From the NCBI GenBank assembly GCA_947683625.1, contig CANTUR010000143.1, positions 1,087,501 to 1,151,500 of the forward strand: 64,000 nucleotides of DNA. The letters run 5' to 3'. The translations under genes were made by a program, and so were the position numbers. The notes beneath the pieces are model-generated. The model saw only the letters and a list, made by a program, of their open reading frames with translations. It was not told the origin of the DNA and searched no databases. Below are positions 25,105-35,398 of the stretch, one piece after another. The stretch is from Mallotus nudiflorus (Eukaryota; Streptophyta; Magnoliopsida; Malpighiales; Euphorbiaceae). Within the stretch, counting starts at the first letter, position 1. The number at the start of each line of letters is the position of its first letter.

Positions 25105-27089
25105 GACACCCAATTTTGGGATGATGAGTTACAGATGCGACAAATGACTCCAATGATGAAAATGTCATGAATAGGTCTTCAATACTTGAACTTTGGAACT
25201 TTAGGGGTTTGATTGCATTTTTTAAAGAAAGCATTTAATGTTTTCATGAACTAAATTGTAATGCTTTTTAAGGATCTAATTGCAAAACTTAAATTCTTTC
25301 AAGGACCATTTTGCAAAAAAAGGGTCGGAATTACATTGATTCCAATCGGAATTGTATAATTCCGATAAGAATTACACTAATTCCGATCATAATTATGTAA
25401 TTTCGATCGGAATTACACAATTCCAGTCAAAATTAAACCTCTTCCTCCTCAGGTTTCTTGAATTTTCTAGACTTTTCATGAGTTTTAATTGGTATGAAAT
25501 TCTCGTAAAATTATTTTAATAATGTTTTTAAGGAAATAGAAGTCTTTTAGGAATCAATTTATAACTACGGTTTGAAGATGTATCCTTATATAAGGAGTGT
25601 TTTGGCTCTGAAAATAGGGAAGGCAAAAAAAAAAAATGAAGAGAGGCAAAGCAGAAGAAAGAGAAAAAACATGAAGAAAAAAGAAGAGGGAAAAAAGAGA
25701 AGAAAAAAAATTTATTTTCTATAAATTCTTTTGCTTAATTAAAGATCTTTGGAGAATTTTTGAAGAATAATATTCGAAGACCTATCAAGAATGGTGATTT
25801 TACAAAATCTGAGCACTCCATTAAAATCATCCATAAGCATCATCTTCCCTTTATTTTATTTTTATTTGATTGATTGATTTATTTTTAATTTTTTTTATTG
25901 TTATAATTTATTCACTAATCATGTTTTTTGTTATTTTTTATGGTGATTATAGAGGACTAAACTCATGAGAAGTCCATGGAATGCCATGGATTAGACCTTG
26001 TAGATTTAGTTTTAGGTTTTTTTATTTTTTTATTTAATTTCTTTATGTTTTTATGTTTTAGGGTTGTATTAATTATTTTTATTATTATTTTCCATAGATT
26101 ATTGTAATAGCCCCAATAGTGAGAATAGTGGAATTATGTGTGTGATTGCTTGTTTGTTTTAATTAATTGGCTAGTAAAATTAGGGTTTCAATTGGGTAAT
26201 TAATTAAAATCAATGGAAGAACTAGATTAATTTAGGATTACATATTACTGAAAATTAGGGTTTTGTTAGAAGGAATTAATTTAATTAGTTGTTTGATCAT
26301 TTATTTAAATGTTTTAATATGTCTTATTTGTTTTTGGGCTTATTTATTTATTTTTGTGTGTTTTGGGCCCTAGGCCCATATTAAACTCTAATTCATTCAT
26401 TTAAATTTAGTTTTTTTAGGTTTAATTAATTAAAATGCAATTTAGGTCCATAATTAATTAGATTTTTAGGTTCGAGATAACTTAGACCCATTTAGTAAAT
26501 TAGATATAGGCCCACTTAATTTAATTTAATTAATTAGACTTAGCCCACTTAATTTAAACCTTTTTCATAATTTATAGATTTAAGATCACCTTAGAATTAA
26601 AAGGTGTAGAATTAGGCCCACTAATTTAAATATTTCATAATTTGTAGATTTAGGCCCATTAGTCTTTAGCTCACTTGTAAATTAAAACATGTAGACTTAG
26701 CTCATTTAATTAAAATTAATGTAAATTAGACTAACTTAAGGATTATATGTTTAAATGAATGCATTATTTATTTGTACTTTCATGACTGGTTTGCCTTGGA
26801 GTTAATTGCTAGAATAAGGGTTTATATGAAATTGCATGTAAATATAGGATAATTTAGTAGTTCAAAAAGTAATTCTAAATGAACATGAGACTGAAAGAAG
26901 TTGGTATTCCGTATCCAGAATCTCCTGGTTACGGTGCTAACTTTCTTCTAGGGAATCAAGTACCACCTTTTCAATTTGTCCCAGTTATTACCCTGGGTGA
27001 TGACTCCTCATCTCCATGCCATGTCTTTGCGATAGTGGTTAGTGTGTTCTCTATAGTCCTAAGCTCAAATAGTATCGCGATTAATAAAT
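25105..27089. mobile_element. LTR-like insertion in the Athila gag (possible solo LTR)
   Basis: Gag reads ...NNFEIKPGMIKMIQSS...FHGVRI to 27090 on the minus strand and resumes with IDPIAHIHQF at 25104, so about 2 kb of foreign DNA separates adjacent residues. The insert has no transposon protein. It begins ACACCCAATTTTGGGATGATGAG and ends near CGCGATTAATAAATCT, with GGTGATGACTCC about 90 bp before that, words I associate with chromovirus (Tekay/Del-type) LTRs. Direct terminal repeats were not found and a clean target duplication could not be read, so the solo-LTR interpretation is inference. The ORF at 26879-27094 appears incidental. Confidence 0.55.
25325..25440. repeat. Short palindromic tandem repeats (AATTCCGATCGGAATT family)
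   Basis: Five or six diverged copies of an about 20-25-bp unit containing AATTCCGATCGGAATTAC, itself palindromic, run through 25325-25440 inside the LTR-like insert. The pattern recalls the TCCCGATCGGGA palindromes of the Copia-1 LTR near 3425-3475. Confidence 0.7.
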
Positions 27090-27354
27090 CTTAGATGCGC
27101 ACACCATGAAACTATGAACTTTGGATCATCTTAATCATGCCAGGTTTAATCTCAAAGTTGTTTACTGCAATCGCCAGAGGCACAATTGGATTATGATCTT
27201 GCTGCATATTAGAGTTCAGACACCCTCTTATAGTTTTGTTGGCCGTAGGGTTCTAGCACTAGTTGAGGAGATAATTTGCATTATTTTGATTGTTGATGTT
27301 ATTGGCTCCTTCTCCTCAACCATTGGTGTCGTTAGGATCATTTCCTTGATTCAT
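27090..27354 (-). pseudogene. Athila gag, N-terminal part
   Basis: From an ATG at 27354-27352 the frame reads MNQGNDPNDTNG, then after stops an Asn-rich stretch, then QDHNPIVPLAIAVNNFEIKPGMIKMIQSS. This matches the Athila pattern NNFEIKP...MIQ that precedes the capsid domain. The rest continues beyond the insertion at 25104. It contains at least four stops. Confidence 0.75.
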
Positions 27355-27533
27355 GGCTACTTGCTACTCTCTTCTCCTTCTATGGAATCTTTTGTCAATT
27401 TTAGGATCGAATGCTTTAAGCTCTTTATTAAGGCTTTAGGTTTTGCACATACACCTAGTTCCTGCGAAAGAAAATAAAAATAAAATAAAAATGTTTAAAT
27501 CAAATAGTGTCAAGCTACTTTTAATATTAAACT

Positions 27534-27553
27534 CTTCCCTGGCAACGACGCTA
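27534..27553 (-). other. Athila primer binding site (tRNA-Asp type)
   Basis: On the minus strand TAGCGTCGTTGCCAGGGAAG follows the LTR end CGCATCA after a short AGTTTT spacer. It is a mutated form of the TGGCGCCGTTGCCGGGGA primer site used by Athila elements. Its position fixes 27560 as the inner edge of the minus-strand LTR. The plus-strand Athila remnant has the equivalent junction at 46069. Confidence 0.82.
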
Positions 27554-27559
27554 AAAACT

Positions 27560-28360
27560 TGATGCGAATCTGCAAGTATACGGATCAAGTTATAGAATAG
27601 GACTATAAGTCTAGATATCAATCCCACAGGGAAGAAGATAAGTACTAGTTTGCTTGATTTATGTGCTTGTCTAAACAAATCAATTTTTAAGTTGTAAAGC
27701 AATTAAAATTAAAACTGAATTAATTTTTTCGAAGAATAAGTAGAGTATCATATGTACTAGAGTTTCTCTTTTCACATGGATCTGTGTTAACTCAAAATCT
27801 AATTTATATAATCTCTCTCATAGTCATGTTTAAGATGCTACCACTGTGATTCTTATAAATCTCTCTCGAGCATTTATAAGGTGAGCAAATATTAATTTGA
27901 ATAAATGGACTCTCACCTTATAAAACTCAAATCAATATATCCATAACAAACTTAATGTGCTTGTTATGGATATATTGATTTAATTTTTGTGAGGTGATAG
28001 TCCTTTTATTCAAATTAATATTTGAAATAATAAGCTCACCTTATAAATGCTCAAGAGAGATTTATGAGAATCATAGTGGTAGCATCTTAAACATGACTAT
28101 AATGGAGATTATATAAATTAGATTTTAAGTCAATACAAATCTAGGTGAAAAGAGAAACTCTAGTACATATTACACACTGCTTATTCTTCAGAAAAATTAA
28201 TTCAGTTTTAATTTTAATTGCTTTACAACATAAAAATTGATATGTTTAGACAAGCATGCAAATCAAGTGAACTAGTACTTATCCTCTTCCCTATGGGATT
28301 GATATCTACACTTATAGTCCTATTCTATAACTTGACTTATATACTTGCAGATTCGCACCA
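27560..28360. repeat. 800-bp palindrome made of two inverted LTR 3' halves
   Basis: 27560-27949 and 27961-28360 are reverse complements at about 90 percent identity by eye, with a roughly 10-bp indel, around a centre at about 27955. Each arm ends outward with an LTR terminus: TGATGCGAATCTGCAAG at 27560 and its mirror ATTCGCACCA at 28360. The inner ends share AATCAATATATCCATAACAA. The left arm abuts the primer binding site, and the right arm abuts the CTAGT target duplication. This is what remains when two LTRs of one element are brought head to head by an inversion. Confidence 0.88.
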
Positions 28361-28365
28361 CTAGT

Positions 28366-28955
28366 AGACCCGATATTATGTTTGTTGCTTGCTTGTGTGC
28401 TAGATATCAATCAATTCTTAGAGAGTCATTTAAATGCTATTAAAAGAATTTTCAAATATCTTTGCGGTACAACCCATTTAGGACTTTGGTATCTAATACG
28501 AATTTACTAGTAGTTTACTAGATAGAAAAAGCGCATTGAAAACTTGTCAAGTTTTAGGACAATGTTTAGTTTCTTAGTTTAGAAAGAAACAAGTTTTGGT
28601 TGCCTTGTCCACTACTGAAGTTGAATATATTACAGCAAGTCTTTATTGTTCATAAGTTTTATGGCAAAAACAACAGTTGCTAGACTACGATGTAAAAATT
28701 GATCACATTCCAATCAAATGTGATAATACAAGTGCTATCAACCTTAGCAAAAATCTCATTCAACATTCCAGAACTAAGCATATAGACATTAGGCATAATT
28801 TCTTGTGTGATCATATTCAAATTGGTGATATCTCGCTTGAATTTTTTGATACAAATTATCAACTTATAGATATCTTCACCAAACCTCTCAATGAAGAGAG
28901 ATTGAATTTCATTAAGCATGAACTTGGCATGATTGATGGTTCTAGTTTATCTTGA
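28366..28955 (+). pseudogene. Copia-2 RNase H, 3' part after the Gypsy insertion
   Basis: The frame resumes with the segment equivalent to SRLDIMFATCLCARFQ of Copia-1 at 8812. It continues through HLNAIKRIFKYLCGTTHLGLWY and RKQVLVALSTTEVEYITASLYC, then an uninterrupted stretch at 28677-28955 (IPIKCDNTSAINLSKN, HSRTKHIDIRHNFLCDH, DIFTKPLNEERLNFIKHELG) ending GSSLS and a stop. RNase H removes the RNA template during reverse transcription. This C-terminal piece is the best preserved Copia coding sequence in the window. Confidence 0.9.
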
Positions 28956-30173
28956 TTTTATGTTTAATTGATGGTTGAACTATTTTCATGTGAAATCATG
29001 TTGTGCTTATTGATTACTTTGATTGATAGATGTTTTTATTTTGATTTTGATTTTTTTTATGGTCATTAGTTTATATTTGGTTTATCTTTTTAAATTTTCT
29101 TTTGCATTTTGTCAAAGGAGGAGAAATAATTTGAGTTTGCATGTGTACCTAGTTAATTTTTTTAACATGTGTACTTATTTTTTTTAATTTTAAAACTCTC
29201 TTAAAAATGTGTTTATGTTAGTGACATATTATATTTTTGTTTGATATAGGGGGTAAAATTTGTTTAAAATTTTGCATGCATATTAACATTATAAGTATGG
29301 CTAATTTTGTCATATATCATATGTGACAAAAGGCCTTGTTTTGCTTACTTTGTTTATGTATGACATAGATTTTATAATGATTTTATGTATCTTTGTTTTC
29401 ATTTCCATTTATATCTCTCTCTTTTCTTTTTGTTTTTGATAAAGGGGGAGAAATATATTTAAGTTTATTATTTGTTATTATACATGTGTGTAATATTTTA
29501 TTATTGTGTTTATACATGCATAATTCATATATAATTTCTTGTTGGGAATTGTTTTGATCTTTGATAAAGTGTAAATATTTTTACAAAGATTTGGTGTATC
29601 TTTGTTTTATTCATATAAGAATTTTGGTCCCTTCTAGGTTCATTTTCCCTTATATCTCTCTCTTTACCTTTTGCGTTTGTATAAAGAGAGGAAAATATGT
29701 TATAGATGATTTGTGTTTATTTTTTTTGCTAAGTGTTACATGATTGATTAGCTAGCTAAACTCTATATGATCATATGATAGTTAAGCACGTCTAGCATTA
29801 ACATTATTGTTATATGTACTATTTTTTTGATGCATTTTAGTGGCATTATATGTATATATGTTTGAAATTATTTCCTTACATTACCTAACATTTATTTAAA
29901 TGGTCATGTTATCATATTTTATATTTTTAATACATTTGTTATAAGAATGCTATATTTTTATCCCTCTTGCTATATTTTTTTATTGTTTTTATTTTTTTTG
30001 TCAAGGGAAATAATCTATAAATTTATATTTCTTATCATGTCCATATTTGTAAAGGGAGAAATAAAGAAAAATATTTTATTTCATTTGGTATCAATATTAT
30101 CACACACTTTACTTTATGTTATTTTTTTTCATCAAACTCAAAATGAGTTTGTCAAAATTAAGAAGGGAGATAT
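28956..30173 (+). other. Copia-2 3' region with reiterated polypurine-tract-like motifs
   Basis: No env-like protein is visible in the 1.2 kb between the RNase H stop and the 3' LTR. It contains several copies of an AAAGG(G)GGAGAAATA motif: about 29115 (CAAAGGAGGAGAAATAA), 29438 (AAAGGGGGAGAAATA), 29683 (AAAGAGAGGAAAATA), 30050 (AAAGGGAGAAATAAA) and the true polypurine tract at 30160 (AGAAGGGAGATA). SIRE-lineage elements are known for a long 3' region. Confidence 0.75.
30160..30173 (+). other. Copia-2 polypurine tract
   Basis: AAGAAGGGAGATAT lies directly before the 3' LTR start TGTTGACC. It is the expected primer for plus-strand synthesis. Confidence 0.8.
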
Positions 30174-31499
30174 TGTTGACCATAGCAATAATCAATCTTA
30201 ATTTTGATTTTAACAAACTTAATTTTGAGCATTTAATTTGTTTGTTTAAGTATGCATAAGTTAGGACTCTATTGGAAGTTAAAATGAAGTATGGATATCT
30301 TACGCTGATTCGACCTCTGAGATTCAATGAGGCTTTTGATATCCTTAGAGCTTTATAATGAGAAAGTTATCTTCTTCACATTTTAAGTAGAAATCTTGAG
30401 CTTTTTGAATTGAGCTTAATTTTCAAAATTTGAGTTCATTCATTTGGGTATGAAAATATTGATTCAAAGTCAACATATGTAGCTGCCATTTTAGATTGCA
30501 CACCTCTTAGTATTTTAGAAATATCTTCAGGTATAGAAGTCAAATTAAGGGGATTAAAAATTATATGGAAAGCTAAGTCAAATATCTATAATTTTATGAA
30601 GAAATTATAGAAAAATTCAAATATCTCTAATAGAAAATCATAGTTTTAACTCATGTACAACTGTTTGACAGTAATCTACCATTTTAAATTGCACAGCTCT
30701 TAGTGTTTCATCAACATCTTAATCTATAGAAGTCCAATTAAATTTATTCAAAATGATATAGAAGTAGAAGTTAAATATCTAAAATTTTTACGAAGAAAGG
30801 GTAGGTAAATTCAAACGTCTCTAGTAGCCAATCATGGTTTCAAGCCATGTACAACAATCCGACAACATTACTTTCAATAATTCAAAATTATAAATGTTGG
30901 ATTCAAAATATAGACATTGCACACATTATTTGTACCTTTAAAAGCTGTATTTTTGAGTGTTTATCTATGTAAACACCTTTAGAGCCGAATGGAAGTTAAG
31001 ACATTTTTTTCTTATTATTATTCTCTGTCTTAACATTCATTAAAGCTCTCAAATTCTCAAATATTCACTCTTTATTTTTAACTCTTGTGAGAGTTGGTTA
31101 TGTGTTAGAAATAGAATTTCTCTTCATGTTAAATCTTGGGATATATTAGTAGGGAAGTGAGATTTATTTCTAAAGGAATCAGTTTAAGTGTTGTCCATTG
31201 AAACACTTGGGATTTGATTTTTTGAGTGAGCCTTGAAAACTTATGTTGTAAAGTTGTAAGAGTGAGCCATAAAACTCTTGTGTAATCTTAATCTTATTAA
31301 TAAGATTGTGGGTGATTGAAAATCCTAACTTAGGGATAAGTTAGGTGGAGACATAGGATTGTTATTGAATCCAAACTCCTTAAATCATTGTGTTTTTCAT
31401 TCTTTCTTCTCAACATTCTTTCATTTCTTGCAAAGAATTATTTTTTAATTTTTCTTTTTATTTAATAGCCATATTCAACCCCCTTGTTGGGCTTTTTCA
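30174..31499 (+). repeat. Copia-2 3' LTR
   Basis: It starts TGTTGACCATAGC and ends GGGCTTTTTCA, followed by the ATAAG target duplication at 31500-31504. Length is 1326 bp against 1315 bp for the 5' LTR; the whole length aligns, with scattered substitutions and small indels. Confidence 0.93.
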
Positions 31500-31629
31500 A
31501 TAAGTATTTAAAAATTATTTCTGAGTCCTATCTAGTTAAATCTAACAAAATGAGCATATGTGGTAATATATTTTCCTATGTGGGATCTGAATCATCAGTA
31601 CATTTCCACATAAGCTCTTTATGTCAAAT

Positions 31630-31649
31630 ATAGTGTGTGTGTGTGTGTA

Positions 31650-31682
<33 letters not shown>

Positions 31683-31690
31683 ATACACAC
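31630..31690. repeat. (GT)n microsatellite inside the MULE
   Basis: An interrupted (GT)n run with two TATG interruptions ends in TATATACACAC. It lies just inside the left terminal inverted repeat of the MULE. Confidence 0.9.
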
Positions 31691-32894
31691 AAAAATAGTG
31701 AAAACTCTATCACCATGAAATCACAATCTCAATAAGATAAAGATCTTATGTTTTTTTTATGAGCAACAACAAAAGTCCTAATCTTTTATATTGGAAATTC
31801 ATTAATCAATTTGATGTTGATGAAATTTGATATTGAATCCTTGCTTAGTGTTAAGAACATGTTTGTTTCTTACTATACATTAACAACATCTTCATTTTAA
31901 CCACCACCAAAATTGGCTGATACCTAGTTGACTGTAACTTAATACCTTAATTTTATTATGACTTATTTTGGTGATCATTTCAAGTTTTATTTTCAATATA
32001 AGGCAACACCTATAATTAAGAATGATTATGATGATGATGATGTATGGTAGAATAAGAAGAAAACGATAAAGAAGATTATAATAAGGAGTATGATAGGTAT
32101 GGGTTGGATGATAAATTGTAAATTCAAAGAGGAATCCTTATTTGTAATTAAAGCCTAGTGTTGTCTATGAGAAGTATAAATTAGTTTTCAGCTTTTGATA
32201 TGATTTTTTCTACTAAAAAAAAAATGTAAATATCGCTTACGTAATTTAAAAGAAAACACATACACAGAGATCAACCAATGGATCTTTGTATCTTCTTTTT
32301 CATCTCTTTATATTCATGTCTCCTTTTGAAACCACTTATTACTCTTCTCATGTATTCTTCTTCATTAAAACCAACCACTAATCTTTCATATGGTGACCTT
32401 CAAAGATAATGGTCTCATATCGTTGCCATTACCAACACGCTAAGAAGCCAATCACCCACCATCAAACCACAGCTAAAACTCTCTCCTACTACTCCTCCAC
32501 TTCAAGTGTTGCCGTTTGGCACAAGATTTGAAACACAAAATAAAAACAATAAATATGGATATAAGCATTTGATTTTAGGAGTTTTAGGTTTTGATTAAAA
32601 TTTTTTATGAATTTTTATTTTCTTAATTTTGAATGTAATAAGGTAGGAATAGTAGTATGAGGGTGTATTGTGCTAACATGAAGAACTAATTTGGAGGGTC
32701 TATCGATGATTAAGATCCCACATAGGCAAATGTACTACTATATATGCTATTTCTATTAGATTTAATTGGATGGGACTAACAGTTAATTTTTTAAGTACTC
32801 ACTGAACTCGATCATTAAGAATTAAACATTCAAAACTTAATTGTAAGAAGCATATAACTTTTATGACAGAAAATGTTGTTATCCCTAATTATCA

Positions 32895-33843
32895 ATTATA
32901 ATTTGTTAATTAATGAATATAAAAGTTTAAAGTTTAAATTTTAAAATATAAAATAAAAAAATCTTTATCAATTTCAAAAATGATAGAAAATAAATTAAAA
33001 TTATTTTTTATTAATATATAGAAATACACATATCATGTTGTGCAAATAATTTTCATAATATAATTTTTAATAATATTTCATGTATAATATACATTGAACT
33101 ATAAATGACAATATTTGTATAGAAAGTTTATAATTATTTAATAACATGTGTAAGTTTATAATTATTTAATAATATGTGTATTTTATTTAAATTTGATGAA
33201 AAATATAGTGAAAATTGTTTTCTTTATTTTGGTAATTATGATGGCTTCCTTATCTCTTTATGTTCAAAGAAACAAGATTTTGAGAGTTAATTATAATTAA
33301 ACCTATTTTTAATTATTTTATATGTATTATATAGATAGTGCAAAATTATATATATTATACTAATAATAAAACATAAACTATAATTATTAACAATAATTCA
33401 TAAATAGCATGCAGTTTACTAAAAATAATAACTTTTATAAATATTCATATGTGTGCATGGTAATTATTTAATTATTTTATTTTAAATTTGATGATAAATA
33501 TAATAGAAATTATTTTATTTTTTTTAAATCTATCCTATTCATGAATACAAATCCTCAAAATTTAAATTTTAAAATACAAACTAAAACAATCTTTGTCAAT
33601 TTCAATTAAGATTATTTTGTCAATAAATAAAAATGCACTTTTTTTTTCGCTTAAGGATGTTTTGCTCCTATTCGTATTTTTATATGTAATATATGTTGTA
33701 TGTTAATTTTTGAATTAATTAGGCTAATTAGTGAATTAAATTAAACTATTATATATGGCACACGTAAGTTAGTTGATTGTGAAATTTTTTATATTGATGT
33801 GCAAAAAATTTATGTTAGGTATTTTATTATTTGTGGAACTTAT

Positions 33844-33845
<2 letters not shown>
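32895..33845. other. AT-rich spacer
   Basis: No gene is visible. Two related stretches recur: TTTAAATTTTAAAATA(T/C)AAA near 32936 and 33560, and TTAAATTTGATGA(A/T)AAATATA near 33188 and 33486, suggesting an old about 0.3-0.6-kb duplication. Confidence 0.6.

Positions 33846-33910
<65 letters not shown>
33846..33910. repeat. (TA)n microsatellite at the tandem duplication edge
   Basis: About 32 uninterrupted TA units. A shorter TA tract (about 35070-35088) forms the junction between the two tandem copies downstream. Confidence 0.95.
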
Positions 33911-33917
<7 letters not shown>

Positions 33918-34221
33918 TTAGACCTGATTAAATATTTTAAAATATACTTACATTGTAAGACATTTTATATTTACATTTCATGTTGATATTTTTATATATT
34001 TTTGTTAATGTATATTCAGTAATTTTAACAATTTTTATTCTAATTACTTATATTTTTCTATATTTCAACTAATTATGAATTGAACAATTGAATAATTATT
34101 TATATTTTAGTATATTACTTATGCTTTTATAATAATATATATATTTTTCTATATTTGAACTAATTGCATATTAAATTCCTGGTTAATCATTTAATTCTAG
34201 TCAAATTTGTATTCCTTTCTT

Positions 34222-34492
34222 GCAGTTTACTTTTTTTTTTCTTTTTACTTCACTTTTTTCCTTTTTTTTTTTTCAATTTTCCTCCTGTTTTCCCCTTTTC
34301 TTTTCATGTCTCTTTTTTTTTTTTCTCTCTTTTCCCTCTTATTTTTCTATCATTGTCTTCCTTTTTATTCATTTATTTATTTCCTTCCGAGTTTCTTCAC
34401 TTCTTTCTCTTCTTTTTCATCTTTTCCTTTCCTTTTTTCTTTCTCTGTTTTTTTCTTCTTTGTTTCCTCTCTCTCTTTAATTTCTTGTCCTT
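34222..34492 (+). repeat. Polypyrimidine tract, copy 1
   Basis: About 270 bp almost entirely T and C with very few purines. The overlapping Phe/Ser/Leu-rich open frames in all three plus frames are by-products of this composition, not genes. Copy 2 is at 35399-35668. Confidence 0.9.
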
Positions 34493-35398
34493 AAAATAAG
34501 AGCCAAATTTTTCATATTTTTTACTCATTTATAATTAATTCAAACTTTTATTTTATGATAATATGAGTTGAGTGGTTGGTTTTATGAATTAGGAGTATAC
34601 TGGAGTTTAATGTGCAATTTTAGAGTTTGGATTGATTCGACTGTTGAGATTCGATGAAAATTTTGACATCCTTGGAGTTTCAAAATGAGAAATATATCTT
34701 TTAGATATTTGAAGGAGACATCATAAGATTTTAGAATTTAGCTTACATGTCAAAATCTTAGTTTGGTTGAGTTTGCAAATTTTGATTTGAAGTCAACATA
34801 TACAATTTCTATTACAAGTTGAACAACTCTCAGTATTTCAATGATATTTTGAGTTATAGAGGTCTAATTGAGATTATTCAAGATGTTTTGGAAGCTTACT
34901 TATGTAGCTTGATAAGTGCTAAAAATGATAGATTTTGAGCACCAAATAGTTGCATTTCATTATTAGAAATATAGGTTTTCATCTTTTAATAACATGATTT
35001 AGGATTATTTGCATTAAGAGTCAAACTAGTTAGTTGTTTTTGGTATTTTATGCATTTTTAGTTAATTATTATATATATATATATATATAATATTTTAGAC
35101 CTGATTAAATATTTTAAAATATACTTACATTGTAAGACATTTTATATTTACATTTCATGTTGATATTTTTATATATTTTTGTTAATGTATATTCAGTAAT
35201 TTTAACAATTTTTATTCTAATTACTTATATTTTTCTATATTTCAACTAATTATGAATTGAACAATTGAATAATTATTTATATTTTAGTATATTACTTATG
35301 CTTTTATAATAATATATATATTTTTCTATATTTGAACTAATTGCATATTAAATTCCTGGTTAATCATTTAATTCTAGTCAAATTTGTATTCCTTTCTT

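Larger units (their letters stand above)
17508..28360 (-). mobile_element. Athila-type Ty3/Gypsy element nested in Copia-2; internal domain inverted relative to its ends
   Basis: A perfect 5-bp target duplication CTAGT flanks the element (17503-17507, 28361-28365), and the termini are TGATAATTGC... and ...ATTCGCACCA. Minus-strand coding remnants occur in the order gag, protease, RT, RNase H, integrase from right to left, the Gypsy order. Gag-protease phrases (QFSKFLDMLKKIRVNTPF, ITLRSSKEV, INLMPLSI) are those of the Athila lineage. The outer ends read as start and end of a plus-strand LTR, opposite to the coding region, and the right end is a palindrome of LTR 3' halves. An inversion with breakpoints in the two LTRs accounts for this. 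All frames are broken. Confidence 0.88.
11679..31499 (+). mobile_element. Copia-2: complete but dead SIRE/Maximus-like LTR retrotransposon, interrupted
   Basis: Both LTRs are present (11679-12993 and 30174-31499) with TG...CA termini and a perfect 5-bp target duplication ATAAG (11674-11678 and 31500-31504). The internal order is primer site, gag, protease, integrase, RT and RNase H. The RNase H region is interrupted by the Gypsy element 17508-28360; joining the flanks restores the same frame as Copia-1. Without the Gypsy insertion the element is about 9.0 kb, normal for this lineage. By eye the LTRs differ at about one position in ten, which argues for an old insertion. It landed inside the left inverted repeat of the MULE. 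Confidence 0.93.
11591..32885. mobile_element. Non-autonomous Mutator-like element (MULE) split by nested retrotransposons
   Basis: The left end starts GGGATAACAACATTT (11591) and the right end is its reverse complement, ending AAATGTTGTTATCCC (32885). Flanking 9-mers are TAATTATTA (11582-11590) and TAATTATCA (32886-32894), eight of nine identical, the target duplication length of Mutator elements. The inverted homology continues through the Copia-2 insertion point: 11591-11678 plus 31505-about 31625 match the reverse complement of about 32690-32885, including CCTATGTGGGATC on one side and GATCCCACATAGG on the other. Removing Copia-2 leaves an element of roughly 1.47 kb. No MURA-like transposase is visible, so it is non-autonomous. 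I saw no clear captured gene in 31625-32690. Confidence 0.75.

Noticed and set aside
26879..27477. Plus-strand open frames in and beside the gag insertion
   Set aside because: 27121-27477 is antisense to the Athila gag N-terminus and 26879-27094 lies in LTR-like sequence; neither has a domain.
17508..28360. Two separate oppositely oriented Gypsy insertions
   Set aside because: A single perfect target duplication at the outer ends and no second duplication or second set of termini inside; one inverted element is simpler, though not proven.
28956..30173. Envelope-like gene after Copia-2 pol
   Set aside because: Only short AT-driven frames; no long frame, signal peptide plus transmembrane pair or coiled coil that would support it.
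34164..34499. Three overlapping Phe/Ser/Leu-rich open frames (and their copies at 35341-35675)
   Set aside because: They are produced by a polypyrimidine tract that lacks stop codons in all plus frames; no domain and no codon signature.
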